From assembly GCF_029433105.1 (NCBI RefSeq), contig NZ_JARNTW010000018.1, positions 62,001 to 126,000 of the forward strand: DNA of 64,000 bases, given 5' to 3'. This stretch comes from Runella sp. MFBS21 (GTDB taxonomy: Bacteria; Bacteroidota; Bacteroidia; Cytophagales; Spirosomataceae). The number at the start of each line of letters is the position of its first letter. Positions within the stretch are counted from its first letter, which is position 1. Below, piece by piece: positions 1 to 8,089 of the stretch. The position numbers were made by a program, and so were the translations under genes. The notes beneath the pieces were generated by a model. The model saw nothing but the letters and a program-made list of their open reading frames with translations, had not been told where the DNA came from and did no database searches.

Positions 1-32
1 CCAACAAGCGTTAGCAAAATTACTTTTTTCAT
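1..32 (-). CDS. Start of a secreted protein (partial, runs off the window)
   Basis: Reading the minus strand, an ATG at 32-30 opens a frame MKKVILLTLVG that runs off the left edge. The basic start followed by a hydrophobic stretch looks like the beginning of a signal peptide. It lies 55 nt downstream of the Fur-family gene on the same strand and could be co-transcribed with it. Only about ten residues are visible, so no family can be named. Confidence 0.45.
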   Translation of the reverse strand, partial: MKKVILLTLV

Positions 33-87
33 AAATTTATTTTTTATTTTATTTATACTAATTAAAAATAAATAGCCAAAAAAATAA

Positions 88-582
88 CTAGTTAAGGTTC
101 TTCTCTAGCTTATGACTGCACAGTTCGTCGGTACAATGTCCATAAAACACCAATGAATGTTGTAAAACCCTGGTCATAAACCACTCTCCTACGCTATTTT
201 CGATATTGGAAACACGCGGATCACAAAACTCTTTGATATGATGACAGTCTAAGCAAACCACATGGTCATGTTGCCCACTTCCCAGCGCCCTTTCGTAGTT
301 GAAAGACGCATTGGTTCCAAATTGATGTTTCTTTATTAACCCCGCTTCTACAAACAAATCAAGGGTATTGTAAATAGTAGCCATACTGATGTGAAATCCG
401 CTAGCCATCAAAATTTCACGAAGCTGATAGGCGTCAAAATGATAATGCTCCGTATGCGAATAAATCTCTTCTAAGATAGTATACCGTTCTTGCGTACGAC
501 GGTAGCCTTTTAGTTCCAAAAACTGATCAAGTCTTAAGATAGCAGCCTGTAAATGAGAGCTTTGCATATTTTCTAAAAACAA
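88..582 (-). CDS. Fur-family metal-responsive transcriptional repressor
   Basis: A 164-residue protein of usual Fur size. The winged-helix DNA-binding part spans about residues 20-90, with the recognition helix at 64-83 (ISMATIYNTLDLF). The dimerisation part has HDH at 105-107 and two cysteine pairs, C110/C113 and C150/C155, matching the structural zinc site of the family. The expected HH before DH is reduced to one His. Its own promoter carries an operator (616-632) that also occurs at the siderophore and heme receptor promoters in this window, so it is the best candidate for their regulator and probably autoregulates. Iron (Fur) is favoured over peroxide sensing (PerR) by those targets, but sequence alone does not decide this. 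A second possible start is Met6. Confidence 0.9.
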   Translation of the reverse strand: MFLENMQSSHLQAAILRLDQFLELKGYRRTQERYTILEEIYSHTEHYHFDAYQLREILMASGFHISMATIYNTLDLFVEAGLIKKHQFGTNASFNYERALGSGQHDHVVCLDCHHIKEFCDPRVSNIENSVGEWFMTRVLQHSLVFYGHCTDELCSHKLEKNLN

Positions 583-601
583 TACAATGTAATAATCATT
601 G

Positions 602-632
602 CAAATTTAGATTTATTTAGAATAAATACAAA
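602..632 (-). promoter_or_regulatory. Promoter and operator of the Fur-family gene
   Basis: On the minus strand TAAATTTG (609-602) fits the Bacteroidota -7 box TAnnTTTG, with a TTG -33 element at 631-629, 19 nt away. A 17-bp operator, TTTAGA-ATAAA-TACAAA, lies at 616-632 over the -33 element. It sits inside a longer imperfect palindrome with ATTTATTT-type flanks. The layout implies repression by blocking polymerase. Confidence 0.6.
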
Positions 633-759
633 TAAATTATATAAACATCTTTTTCTTAACCACTTTTTAATAAGGCTCGCGCCGAAAGATTCGGCACGAG
701 CGCTGTCTCATCTATGCGGAAGGAAAGGCACCCTTCCACAACCTCCTTGAACATGAACT

Positions 760-1938
760 CTAACTTTTTAAAACTACCCTATCACTTGCTTTGGTCGCTT
801 TTGTGGGTTCCATTACCTTTTTAGGCACTTTTTTTCTTCTTCCCCACCATATCAAAAACCCCGTAACAGGCAGGCTCGTAGCCACTAAACTTACCAAAAA
901 AGCAAGCACTTTTCCTGCCAAGCCCCACACAGCGCCCACGTGCAAGTCATAATTCATCCGCAGCAACTTATCGGCAGCAGAAGCTTCTTGAAAGCGACCA
1001 TATATATGTCCTACTTTGATTTCTTGAAGACTATACTGGTCAAAATATCGGTAGTCGGTTTTCCAGTAGGTACTAGGATCTGGATTGGCACTTGCCGCAA
1101 TCGCCGAAGTATCTGATTCGGGTACATGCACTTCCAACACCGCTGCTTTGGGATATTCTATTTGCATTCGGTGCCATATTTGGTCAATCGCAGGGCTACT
1201 TAATACCGGATTTTGAGGCTTTGGAGCAGAAATAGGTTCTGTAAATAGCAGCGACTTTTTACCTCCTGCCAATCCATATACCGACTCAGCAAACCACTGA
1301 AATCCCCACACCAAACCTGTCAAAGCCAATATCAAAATAAAAATCGATGCATAAAACCCAAGGATATTGTGTAGGTCATAATTTTTACGTTTCCACTTTA
1401 GGTTTTGTTTCCAATTAAACCAAAATCTTTGTTTTGTAGCGGCTTTGTTTTTGGGCCACCATAGCACAATTCCCGTAATAAGCAATACCACAAACACCAA
1501 CGTAGAATAGGCTACAAACGGCTGTCCGATAGCGGGTGGAAGCCAAAAGTAAAAATGACCTTGCAATACTATTCTAAAAAAATCATTATCCATATCTTTT
1601 ACTTTGAGCACTTTACCATCGTACGGATTGAGATATACAATGTAGTAATAGGACGGCTCAAAGTGAAAAAAGCTTACTTGGGCAGCTTTGCCTTTGTCCA
1701 TATACAAAACGGCATGTAAGTGCTTATCGGGAAGCTGTTTTTCGGCGATAGATTTCAATACCGACGGGGGTAAAAATGCCTTTGATTGCGGTTCAACAAA
1801 CCGATAAGATTGCGTCAGGTTTTGAAGTTCTTCCTGAAAAGCATACAAACACCCCGTAAGACTTATCACAAATACCACCACTCCCGAAACTAATCCCAGC
1901 CACAAGTGGATTTTTCCAATGACTTTTTTAAAACTCAT
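760..1938 (-). CDS. PepSY-associated transmembrane protein (iron-regulated membrane protein family)
   Basis: A 392-residue inner-membrane protein of the PepSY_TM family, in which several members are linked to siderophore-iron uptake and reduction. The N-terminus KIHLWLGLVSGVVV is the typical first helix. Further membrane segments lie near residues 140-165, 190-215 and 335-362, with a large periplasmic part between. The C-terminus ends in a Lys-rich cytoplasmic tail. It starts 6 nt after the upstream siderophore receptor gene, so both are translated from one iron-regulated mRNA. A role in releasing iron from the imported siderophore is inferred from family and context, not shown by the sequence. 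Confidence 0.85.
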   Translation of the reverse strand: MSFKKVIGKIHLWLGLVSGVVVFVISLTGCLYAFQEELQNLTQSYRFVEPQSKAFLPPSVLKSIAEKQLPDKHLHAVLYMDKGKAAQVSFFHFEPSYYYIVYLNPYDGKVLKVKDMDNDFFRIVLQGHFYFWLPPAIGQPFVAYSTLVFVVLLITGIVLWWPKNKAATKQRFWFNWKQNLKWKRKNYDLHNILGFYASIFILILALTGLVWGFQWFAESVYGLAGGKKSLLFTEPISAPKPQNPVLSSPAIDQIWHRMQIEYPKAAVLEVHVPESDTSAIAASANPDPSTYWKTDYRYFDQYSLQEIKVGHIYGRFQEASAADKLLRMNYDLHVGAVWGLAGKVLAFLVSLVATSLPVTGFLIWWGRRKKVPKKVMEPTKATKASDRVVLKS

Positions 1939-1944
1939 ACTTTA

Positions 1945-4311
1945 TCAAAATTTATAACCAATGCTGATTCTACTGTTACGCAAGGCTTCTGTCTGCCAGT
2001 AGTAGGCATTGAGCCAAGTATAAGGTGCTCCCGAGAAAAGATATTTGTTAAGTATATTATTGACATTGAGCGCGACCGAAAACTTGTTGCTTTGCCAAGA
2101 AACAGCTCCATCTAGCCTAAAATAATCTGGTAAGGCTTGGTTGGTACCGTCAAACACATACCAAGACGAGCGTCCTACTTGCCATTGGTATCCCAATGAC
2201 GCCCCTAAACCTTTGAGTCCACCACGTGTTGCCCGATACGACAGCCAAGCGTTGGTGATGTGCTTGGTTGCTCCCGCTACCGCTACACCTACTTTCTTTT
2301 CGTCGGTATCTTTGGTAACTTTAGAATCGGTATAGGCATAATTGAAAGTAAGATCCAATCCTTGCAAGAGTTGGCCTCTAATGTCAAACTCTACTCCTTT
2401 GGTTTTGGTTTGCCCCAACTGAATCGAAAAATTGAGATGATTAGGATCGGCAGTGAGTACGTTGTTTTTTGTGATTTGATACAAAGAAAGGGTTGAGTTC
2501 CAGCGTCCTCCCATCCATTCTTTTTTCAAGCCGGCTTCGGTATTGTTGCCAGTGATAGGGTCAAAAGCTTTACCAGTAAAATCGGCTCCTGCTTGCGGAA
2601 TAAAAGCTTGGTCATACAGCGCATAGGCCGACATACTTTTGTTGAGCGAAACGCTCACTCCTATACGAGGCGTAAACTTGCTGCTTTTTACTGAGCCAGA
2701 ATAGGGATCAGCATCTTGCGCCGTCGTATAGCGGCCTGCCAAGGTTAGGCGTATTTTATCGTTTAGAAAACGTAATTCGTCTTGCACATACAGCGCCGAA
2801 TAGCTTTGATTGTAATTGACGCCTCTACTACGTAAACTACGCGAGCGGTCAAACACTGGTAAAGAATCAGCGGGAACTTGCCCGTATACAGGCTTATAGA
2901 TATTGAAAGGCACGGTGCCATTGAGATTAAATCCTTGCGACCAATCCGCAAAATATTGTTTCTGTCCCATATCAAGTCCTGCCAAAATACGGTGAGTGAT
3001 ACCCCCTGTTTTTACATCACCATTCACAAACACTTGCCCGATTTTGTTGATTCCCAAGGCATCCCAGATACTAATTCCACGCTGCATGGTACCATTGTCG
3101 TCCGTAAAAGTACTTGGCCACATACTACTTCCGATTTGATTGTAATTGAAGTAGGCCAATTGCCCAGTAAGTTTCCATTGCGAATTGATTTGGTGGTTCA
3201 GAATCAACAATAGACTTTGGTCATTGATATTGGTAGGGTCTAGATTAGGTTCAGTAGTTGTAAAGTTGACCGGAAGATCCCCGTACGTTTTTTGTCCAAA
3301 AGCATAAGCTGAACCAATCATCGACATTTGCATGTATTGATAGGTATATTCGGCAGTCAATGAAGTTTTGTCATTGAACTTGTATTTAATGACTGGCACA
3401 ATCGAATAGCGGTTGTTGTACTCAAAATCGCGATGCGACCCTTTGAACTGCCCCATTAAGTTGAGGCGATACTGTAATTTGCCGTCTTTGCTCAATAAAC
3501 CGTCAAAATCAGCGGTAGCGCGGTAAGTGTTGAAGCTCCCCAGCGTCATCGTTGCCTCTCCTTTCGTAATTCCAGTTGGTTTTTTCGTAACCACATTATA
3601 AAAACCACTAGGCTCACCATTGGCCATCATAAAACCTGCAGGCCCTTTTACAAATTCAATACTTTCGACCATGCTCATATCTTCTGCCAATGGCCCCCAG
3701 GGCATCTGTACATTCATTCCATTGCGGAAAGCGGCAATTTGCGACCCTCTCATGTTAAGAAGAGCGTAATTATCCCAATGCTCTAGGCGGGTCACTCCAC
3801 TTACATTGCGCGTGATCCCTTCGAGCATATCAAAAATCTGTTGGTCATTGATGAGGGCTTTTGTCAACACTTGGATATTTTGAGGCGTTTCGATCAAGGG
3901 GGTCTTCAATCGTAAAGTCACTGAAGGCATATCAGCATTGTATTTATTAGGATATGCCGACACAATCACCTCATCCAACTGACGGCTATTTTCGCGTAGT
4001 ACAAAATTGGCCTCGGTGGTTTGACCATCTGTTACGGTCACATTTTGGGTTTGGCTTTCAAGACCCACAAAACTCATCTGCAAAACATACGCTCCTGGTT
4101 TGACTTTTTCGATACTAAACTCTCCTTTTTCATTTGTTACAGTACCTTTATTAGTTCCTTTTAAGTTTACGTTTACATATTCGGCGGGCTTGCCATCGGT
4201 GGTGGTGAGTTGGCCTTTTACCAGCCCCTTCTGCGCGTATAGTTGATGTGAAATCAGCAATACAATCCCCACTTTCCATACTTTCTTCAATGATGTAGCT
4301 AATAGGTACAT
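1945..4311 (-). CDS. TonB-dependent siderophore receptor
   Basis: A 788-residue outer-membrane receptor. Residues 1-26 are a signal peptide ending in LYAQ. Residues about 28-110 form a carboxypeptidase-regulatory-like domain (GLVKGQLTT..GKPAEYVNV) typical of Bacteroidota receptors. The plug domain follows (SAYPNKYNADMPSVTLRLKT; RGSQIAAFRNGMNV; VKGPAGFMMANGEPSGFYNVV), then a 22-strand-type barrel ending in an aromatic C-terminus (ISIGYKF). The plug resembles the FhuA/FpvA siderophore group rather than the SusC group. It should import a ferric siderophore with TonB energy; the ligand cannot be told. First gene of a two-gene operon with the PepSY protein, under two Fur-type operators. Confidence 0.92.
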   Translation of the reverse strand: MYLLATSLKKVWKVGIVLLISHQLYAQKGLVKGQLTTTDGKPAEYVNVNLKGTNKGTVTNEKGEFSIEKVKPGAYVLQMSFVGLESQTQNVTVTDGQTTEANFVLRENSRQLDEVIVSAYPNKYNADMPSVTLRLKTPLIETPQNIQVLTKALINDQQIFDMLEGITRNVSGVTRLEHWDNYALLNMRGSQIAAFRNGMNVQMPWGPLAEDMSMVESIEFVKGPAGFMMANGEPSGFYNVVTKKPTGITKGEATMTLGSFNTYRATADFDGLLSKDGKLQYRLNLMGQFKGSHRDFEYNNRYSIVPVIKYKFNDKTSLTAEYTYQYMQMSMIGSAYAFGQKTYGDLPVNFTTTEPNLDPTNINDQSLLLILNHQINSQWKLTGQLAYFNYNQIGSSMWPSTFTDDNGTMQRGISIWDALGINKIGQVFVNGDVKTGGITHRILAGLDMGQKQYFADWSQGFNLNGTVPFNIYKPVYGQVPADSLPVFDRSRSLRSRGVNYNQSYSALYVQDELRFLNDKIRLTLAGRYTTAQDADPYSGSVKSSKFTPRIGVSVSLNKSMSAYALYDQAFIPQAGADFTGKAFDPITGNNTEAGLKKEWMGGRWNSTLSLYQITKNNVLTADPNHLNFSIQLGQTKTKGVEFDIRGQLLQGLDLTFNYAYTDSKVTKDTDEKKVGVAVAGATKHITNAWLSYRATRGGLKGLGASLGYQWQVGRSSWYVFDGTNQALPDYFRLDGAVSWQSNKFSVALNVNNILNKYLFSGAPYTWLNAYYWQTEALRNSRISIGYKF

Positions 4312-4326
4312 ATGAAATTATTATTA

Positions 4327-4405
4327 TTTAGATTAATTACAAAGAACGCACAAAACTATGCACCAAGAAAACAACAAGCAAGGATTTATTTAGAAATATT
4401 ATAAA
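4327..4405 (-). promoter_or_regulatory. Siderophore-receptor promoter with paired Fur-type operators
   Basis: Minus-strand promoter: TAGTTTTG (4358-4351) as -7 box and TTG (4381-4379) as -33 element, 20 nt apart. One 17-bp operator, TTTAGA-TTAAT-TACAAA, lies at 4327-4343, 7 nt downstream of the -7 box. The second, TTTAGA-AATAT-TATAAA, lies at 4389-4405, 7 nt upstream of the -33 element. Centres are 62 bp apart. The same geometry recurs at the heme-receptor promoter. Confidence 0.65.
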
Positions 4406-4592
4406 TAAGCAAAAGAAGAAGCAAGTTAATGAACCATAAAAGACAAAAATTAGCTCTTACTTGAAAAGACAAAAAATAAAAAATATATATTTTTTAAAGA
4501 TAAATAATCTAATAAATACAAATTAAAAACATATTGAATACTTTTATTGAAACAAAAAACACACATTATATCTTTCTTAAAATAACACTCCA

Positions 4593-4600
4593 TAACTTTG
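4593..4600 (+). promoter_or_regulatory. -7 promoter element for the metE leader
   Basis: TAACTTTG fits TAnnTTTG and sits 24 nt before the riboswitch P1 stem, so transcription would start near 4607. No TTG is found at the usual -33 distance, so this is a partial match. Confidence 0.45.
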
Positions 4601-4623
4601 TGGCAGTTCTTTCAATCAATTGC

Positions 4624-4786
4624 CGTTTTTGGTTGTTGTCACTTAGCTTTCCAATGATTTTAGGGCATCTACATTTTTGAGAAGTACTGAGGCAGCATTA
4701 AAAAGGAATCGTGTGTAAATCACGAGCTGACGTGCAACCGTGTGTAATCACCACCAGATTACGAGTCGAGACACTTGCCAAAAACG
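4624..4786 (+). ncRNA. Cobalamin riboswitch upstream of metE
   Basis: The closing P1 stem is CGTTTTTGG (4624-4632) with CCAAAAACG (4778-4786). The conserved core runs from AAAAAGGAATCG at 4700 through GAGCTGACGTGCAACCG (4724-4740), a variant B12 box, and ends with GAGACACTTGCC (4768-4779). A small hairpin CGCTTT/AAAGCG at 4797-4816 follows, then a purine-rich stretch, which may be the expression platform. The expected logic is to shut off B12-independent methionine synthase when cobalamin is present. The variant B12 box differs from the classical one at 15.9 kb. Confidence 0.8.
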
Positions 4787-4891
4787 AACTGACTAGCGCT
4801 TTCACGAATTAAAGCGACGGTCAAGCAGTGGGTAAGGAAAGAGCAATTAAGTTTTTCAACTTTTTTGTTTCACTAAAATCCTTTTACTCTT

Positions 4892-7201
4892 ATGCTCAAA
4901 AACAACCTTGGCTATCCACGCATTGGAAGCCACCGTGAGCTCAAAAAAGCCTGTGAATCTTACTGGACAGGCAAAGTCAGTCAAAATCAATTACTTGAAG
5001 TGGGTCAGCGTATCCGCCTTCACCATTGGCAGATTCAGCAAGCAGCGGGAATCGATTTGATTCCTTCCAACGACTTTTCGTTTTATGACCATGTACTTGA
5101 TATGAGTCTAAGCCTAGGAGCAATCCCAGCGCGGTACCAAGCTATTTTGGCGGCCAATACCCACAACAACGATCTTGACCTTTATTTTGCGATGGCTAGA
5201 GGCTATCAAAAAAATAACCTTGACATCAAGGCCATGGAAATGACAAAGTGGTTTGATACCAATTACCACTATATTGTCCCTGAGTTTACGAAAGACCAAA
5301 CGTTCAAGCTTTCTTCCGAAAAAATATTCAATGAATTTGAAGAAGCACTTAAGGCAGGGATTCTGACTAAGCCTGTCCTGTTGGGCCCTGTCACCTATCT
5401 TCTGCTTGGCAAAGAAAAAGAAGCTGGTTTTCATCGATTAGACTTACTTCCTCGTCTATTACCCGTCTATTTTGAAATACTCGACCGTCTCCAAAAAGCA
5501 GGAGCGGTTTGGATTCAGTTTGATGAACCTTGCTTGGCGTTAGATTTGAGCTATCAAGAAAAGGAAGCTTTACGAACTGTCTATGAAGCTATTCGTCAAC
5601 GTTTCCCCCAACTCAAATCGCTGCTTACTACCTACTTTGACGGTCTGCGCGACAATATTCTATCCGTTAGCAACTTGCCCGTTTGTGCGCTGCACGTAGA
5701 TTTAGTGAGATTTCCAAGCCAATTTGATGATCTTTTGACGGCCCTCCGCGAGCCGATGTCATTGTCGTTGGGTATTATTGACGGCCGTAATATTTGGAAA
5801 AATGACTATTCCCAATCGCTCCTTTTTATCAAGAAAGCAGTTGCTAAACTCGGTTCACATCGTATCATGATTGCTCCTTCATGTTCTTTACTGCACGTTC
5901 CTTGCGATCTTGAACTTGAAAAAGACGAAAATCAACTTTCTGCCGAAATTAAACAATGGATGGCTTTTGCCAAGCAAAAACTCAACGAAGTCAACGATCT
6001 TTACACAATATTTCAGGCCCATGACGAGGCCTTGCTTGTGCCAAATCAAGAGGCTATTAAGCAACGTCAGGTATCTCCGCTCATCCACAAGCCCCAAGTC
6101 CAGCAACGCCTAGCGGCACTTGCTCCTAGTGATACAGTACGAAAAAGCAATTTTGAGATAAGGCAGCAAATACAAAAAGCCCTGCTCAATCTCCCGTTGT
6201 TTCCGACCACTACCATCGGCTCTTTTCCTCAAACAGACGATGTAAGACAACTAAGAGCGCGGTTCAAAAAAGGGGAGCTTACCTCGGCTGATTATGTAAA
6301 AGAAATAGAAAAACACCTCCAAAAAGCCATTTCGTGGCAAGAGTCATTGGGATTGGATGTGCTGGTACACGGCGAATTTGAACGCAACGACATGGTCGAA
6401 TATTTTGGCGAAATGCTCGAAGGCTATGTCTTCACTCAAAATGGCTGGGTACAAAGCTACGGCTCCCGGTGCGTCAAACCGCCCATTTTGTATGGTGATA
6501 TTGACCGCCCCCACCCTATGACGGTCAAATGGACAGCCTATGCTCAATCGCTTACCTCCCACTATGTGAAAGGAATGCTCACTGGCCCCATTACACTTTT
6601 ACAGTGGTCGTTTGTACGTAACGATCAGCCGCGAAGTACCACTATGTTTCAGCTTGCCTTGGCCATCCGCGATGAAGTATCAGATTTGGAAGCCGCAGGA
6701 ATTAAAATCATTCAAATCGACGAAGCAGCACTACGTGAGGGATTGCCACTACGCAGGAGTGATTGGAAAACCTACCTCGACAATGCAGTTAGAGCCTTTC
6801 GTATTGCCTCTTCGTCGGTGGATAACCAAACGCAGGTACATACTCATATGTGCTATTCCGAATTCAACGACATCATAGAGAGTATCGCTGCTATGGATGC
6901 TGACGTGATAACTATCGAAACGTCACGTTCACAAATGGAACTCCTAGATGCTTTTAAGGTTTTTGCTTATCCCAACGAAATCGGGCCAGGGGTGTATGAT
7001 ATTCACAGCCCCCGCGTACCTACCGTTGAAGAAATGGTGGCCTTGCTCGAAAAAGCACTGCTAGTACTCCCTGCCCAAAACCTCTGGGTCAACCCCGACT
7101 GTGGCCTCAAAACCAGAAAGTGGCCCGAAACAGAAGTAGCTCTCAAAAACATGGTACAAGCCGCTCAATCGCTAAGGGTCAGTGTTGCCCAAAAAGTATA
7201 G
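4892..7201 (+). CDS. metE: Cobalamin-independent methionine synthase
   Basis: A 769-residue cytoplasmic zinc enzyme (5-methyltetrahydropteroyltriglutamate-homocysteine S-methyltransferase) that makes methionine without B12. It has the normal full length. The N-terminal half starts with the family signature NLGYPRIGSHRELKKA, and the catalytic C-terminal barrel starts near residue 430 (FPTTTIGSFPQTDDVR). Zinc ligands H652 and C654 (THMCYSEF) and C737 (NPDCGLKTRKW) are present. It stands alone between a cobalamin riboswitch and a strong terminator, so it is a single-gene unit controlled by B12 supply. This implies that the cell also has a B12-dependent enzyme (metH) elsewhere. Confidence 0.98.
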   Translation: MLKNNLGYPRIGSHRELKKACESYWTGKVSQNQLLEVGQRIRLHHWQIQQAAGIDLIPSNDFSFYDHVLDMSLSLGAIPARYQAILAANTHNNDLDLYFAMARGYQKNNLDIKAMEMTKWFDTNYHYIVPEFTKDQTFKLSSEKIFNEFEEALKAGILTKPVLLGPVTYLLLGKEKEAGFHRLDLLPRLLPVYFEILDRLQKAGAVWIQFDEPCLALDLSYQEKEALRTVYEAIRQRFPQLKSLLTTYFDGLRDNILSVSNLPVCALHVDLVRFPSQFDDLLTALREPMSLSLGIIDGRNIWKNDYSQSLLFIKKAVAKLGSHRIMIAPSCSLLHVPCDLELEKDENQLSAEIKQWMAFAKQKLNEVNDLYTIFQAHDEALLVPNQEAIKQRQVSPLIHKPQVQQRLAALAPSDTVRKSNFEIRQQIQKALLNLPLFPTTTIGSFPQTDDVRQLRARFKKGELTSADYVKEIEKHLQKAISWQESLGLDVLVHGEFERNDMVEYFGEMLEGYVFTQNGWVQSYGSRCVKPPILYGDIDRPHPMTVKWTAYAQSLTSHYVKGMLTGPITLLQWSFVRNDQPRSTTMFQLALAIRDEVSDLEAAGIKIIQIDEAALREGLPLRRSDWKTYLDNAVRAFRIASSSVDNQTQVHTHMCYSEFNDIIESIAAMDADVITIETSRSQMELLDAFKVFAYPNEIGPGVYDIHSPRVPTVEEMVALLEKALLVLPAQNLWVNPDCGLKTRKWPETEVALKNMVQAAQSLRVSVAQKV

Positions 7202-7209
7202 TATAAGCA

Positions 7210-7250
7210 GCATCTCAAGCATTATCAAAAAGGCTTGGGATGCTTTTTTT
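7210..7250 (+). terminator. Rho-independent terminator after metE
   Basis: GCATCTCAAGC (7210-7220) pairs with GCTTGGGATGC (7233-7243) with one wobble, followed by a run of T. It lies 9 nt after the metE stop codon. Confidence 0.85.
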
Positions 7251-7308
7251 ATATTTTTTTAAACAAAAAAGTAGCACGTTTTGTATTATCTCCAAAACTA
7301 AATGTGCT

Positions 7309-7818
7309 ATGTTTACTCTTCCCTCAAGGCGTTCGTTTCATGAATTTCAGCCTATTACCAAGGCAGCTCCATTACTCTGTTGGGACGTGGCTCATCCTTC
7401 TTTAGCGAAAAAGCAACAAATTGCCGAAGATATATTATACCTAGAGCAGCTGCAATCCCAACATCGCTGGCAGTTACCTTTCAGTTTTAGGCATTTGTTG
7501 AGCAATAATTTCACCCTTGTTATTACTGATTTAGAAAAACACATCTTATGGGCAAGCCAAAATTTTGAAAAAATGACAGGCTATCATTTGGAGGAAGCCT
7601 TAGGACAAACTCCTAGTTTTTTACAAGGCCCTGATACAAGTGTTAAAAGTAGAATGATGGTAAGAGATAAGTTAGCTTCATGGTCAGAAGCAGAAACCAA
7701 ACTCCTTAATTACCGAAAAAACGGTGAACCTTATTGGTGTCAAATCAAGATTCATCCCTTGCAAAACCAGGAGGGTGTATTTACCCATTTCATAGCTATC
7801 GAAAAAGAAGTAGATTAA
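7309..7818 (+). CDS. Single-domain PAS/LOV-like sensor lacking the flavin-binding cysteine
   Basis: A 169-residue soluble protein. Residues about 62-169 form a PAS domain of the LOV subgroup: LVITDLEKHILWASQNFEKMTGY, then GQTPSFLQGPDT (99-110) and LLNYRKNGEPYW (132-143). In photoactive LOV domains the motif reads GxNCRFLQ; here Asn-Cys-Arg is Thr-Pro-Ser (101-103), so the adduct-forming cysteine is gone. The later Asn (FWN) is Cys and the last-strand Gln region reads AIEKEV. It has no kinase, cyclase or DNA-binding output, so it would have to act through a partner. Start at 7309 was chosen because the upstream in-frame start (7240) lies in the metE terminator. Confidence 0.8.
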   Translation: MFTLPSRRSFHEFQPITKAAPLLCWDVAHPSLAKKQQIAEDILYLEQLQSQHRWQLPFSFRHLLSNNFTLVITDLEKHILWASQNFEKMTGYHLEEALGQTPSFLQGPDTSVKSRMMVRDKLASWSEAETKLLNYRKNGEPYWCQIKIHPLQNQEGVFTHFIAIEKEVD

Positions 7819-7865
7819 TACGAAGTGCTTATGTACCGTTAATTGTTACAATAAGTATTATATTC

Positions 7866-7908
7866 TAACCCCCGCCTAAAGTCGGATTGCCAATGTGGCG
7901 CGGGGTTA
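7866..7908. terminator. Hairpin after the PAS gene
   Basis: TAACCCC at 7866 pairs with GGGGTTA near 7908, with a GC-rich CGCC/GGCG continuation. No long T run follows, so it may be a weak or factor-assisted terminator. Confidence 0.45.
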
Positions 7909-7990
7909 AACCGCAAAACAGTAACGGTATAGTTTAATTCTGCTTCATTGCTTGGCTCACATACCTCTTTAAGCTCCTAGTTTTTGATAA

Positions 7991-8069
7991 TTTAGATTTT
8001 GTCTAAATTAATTCTTGCATTTTCACTTTATACACTTTACTTTTGTCAATTATTTAGAAATAGTCTAAA
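7991..8069 (+). promoter_or_regulatory. Heme-receptor promoter with paired perfect Fur-type operators
   Basis: TTG (8015-8017) and TACTTTTG (8038-8045) are 20 nt apart and fit the Bacteroidota promoter. Perfect operators TTTAGA-TTTTG-TCTAAA (7991-8007) and TTTAGA-AATAG-TCTAAA (8053-8069) lie 7 nt upstream of the -33 element and 7 nt downstream of the -7 box. Centres are 62 bp apart, exactly as at the siderophore-receptor promoter. Confidence 0.72.
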
Positions 8070-8089
8070 TACATTATAATAGTAATGAT

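Noticed and set aside
45-66. TTTATA-CTAAT-TAAAAA as an operator for the truncated left-edge gene
   Set aside because: Only distant similarity to the 17-bp motif and no matching promoter; AT-rich DNA gives such matches by chance.
7240-7308. Upstream start for the PAS/LOV-like protein
   Set aside because: The extension begins inside the metE terminator and reads as low-complexity sequence; the ATG at 7309 gives a normal protein.
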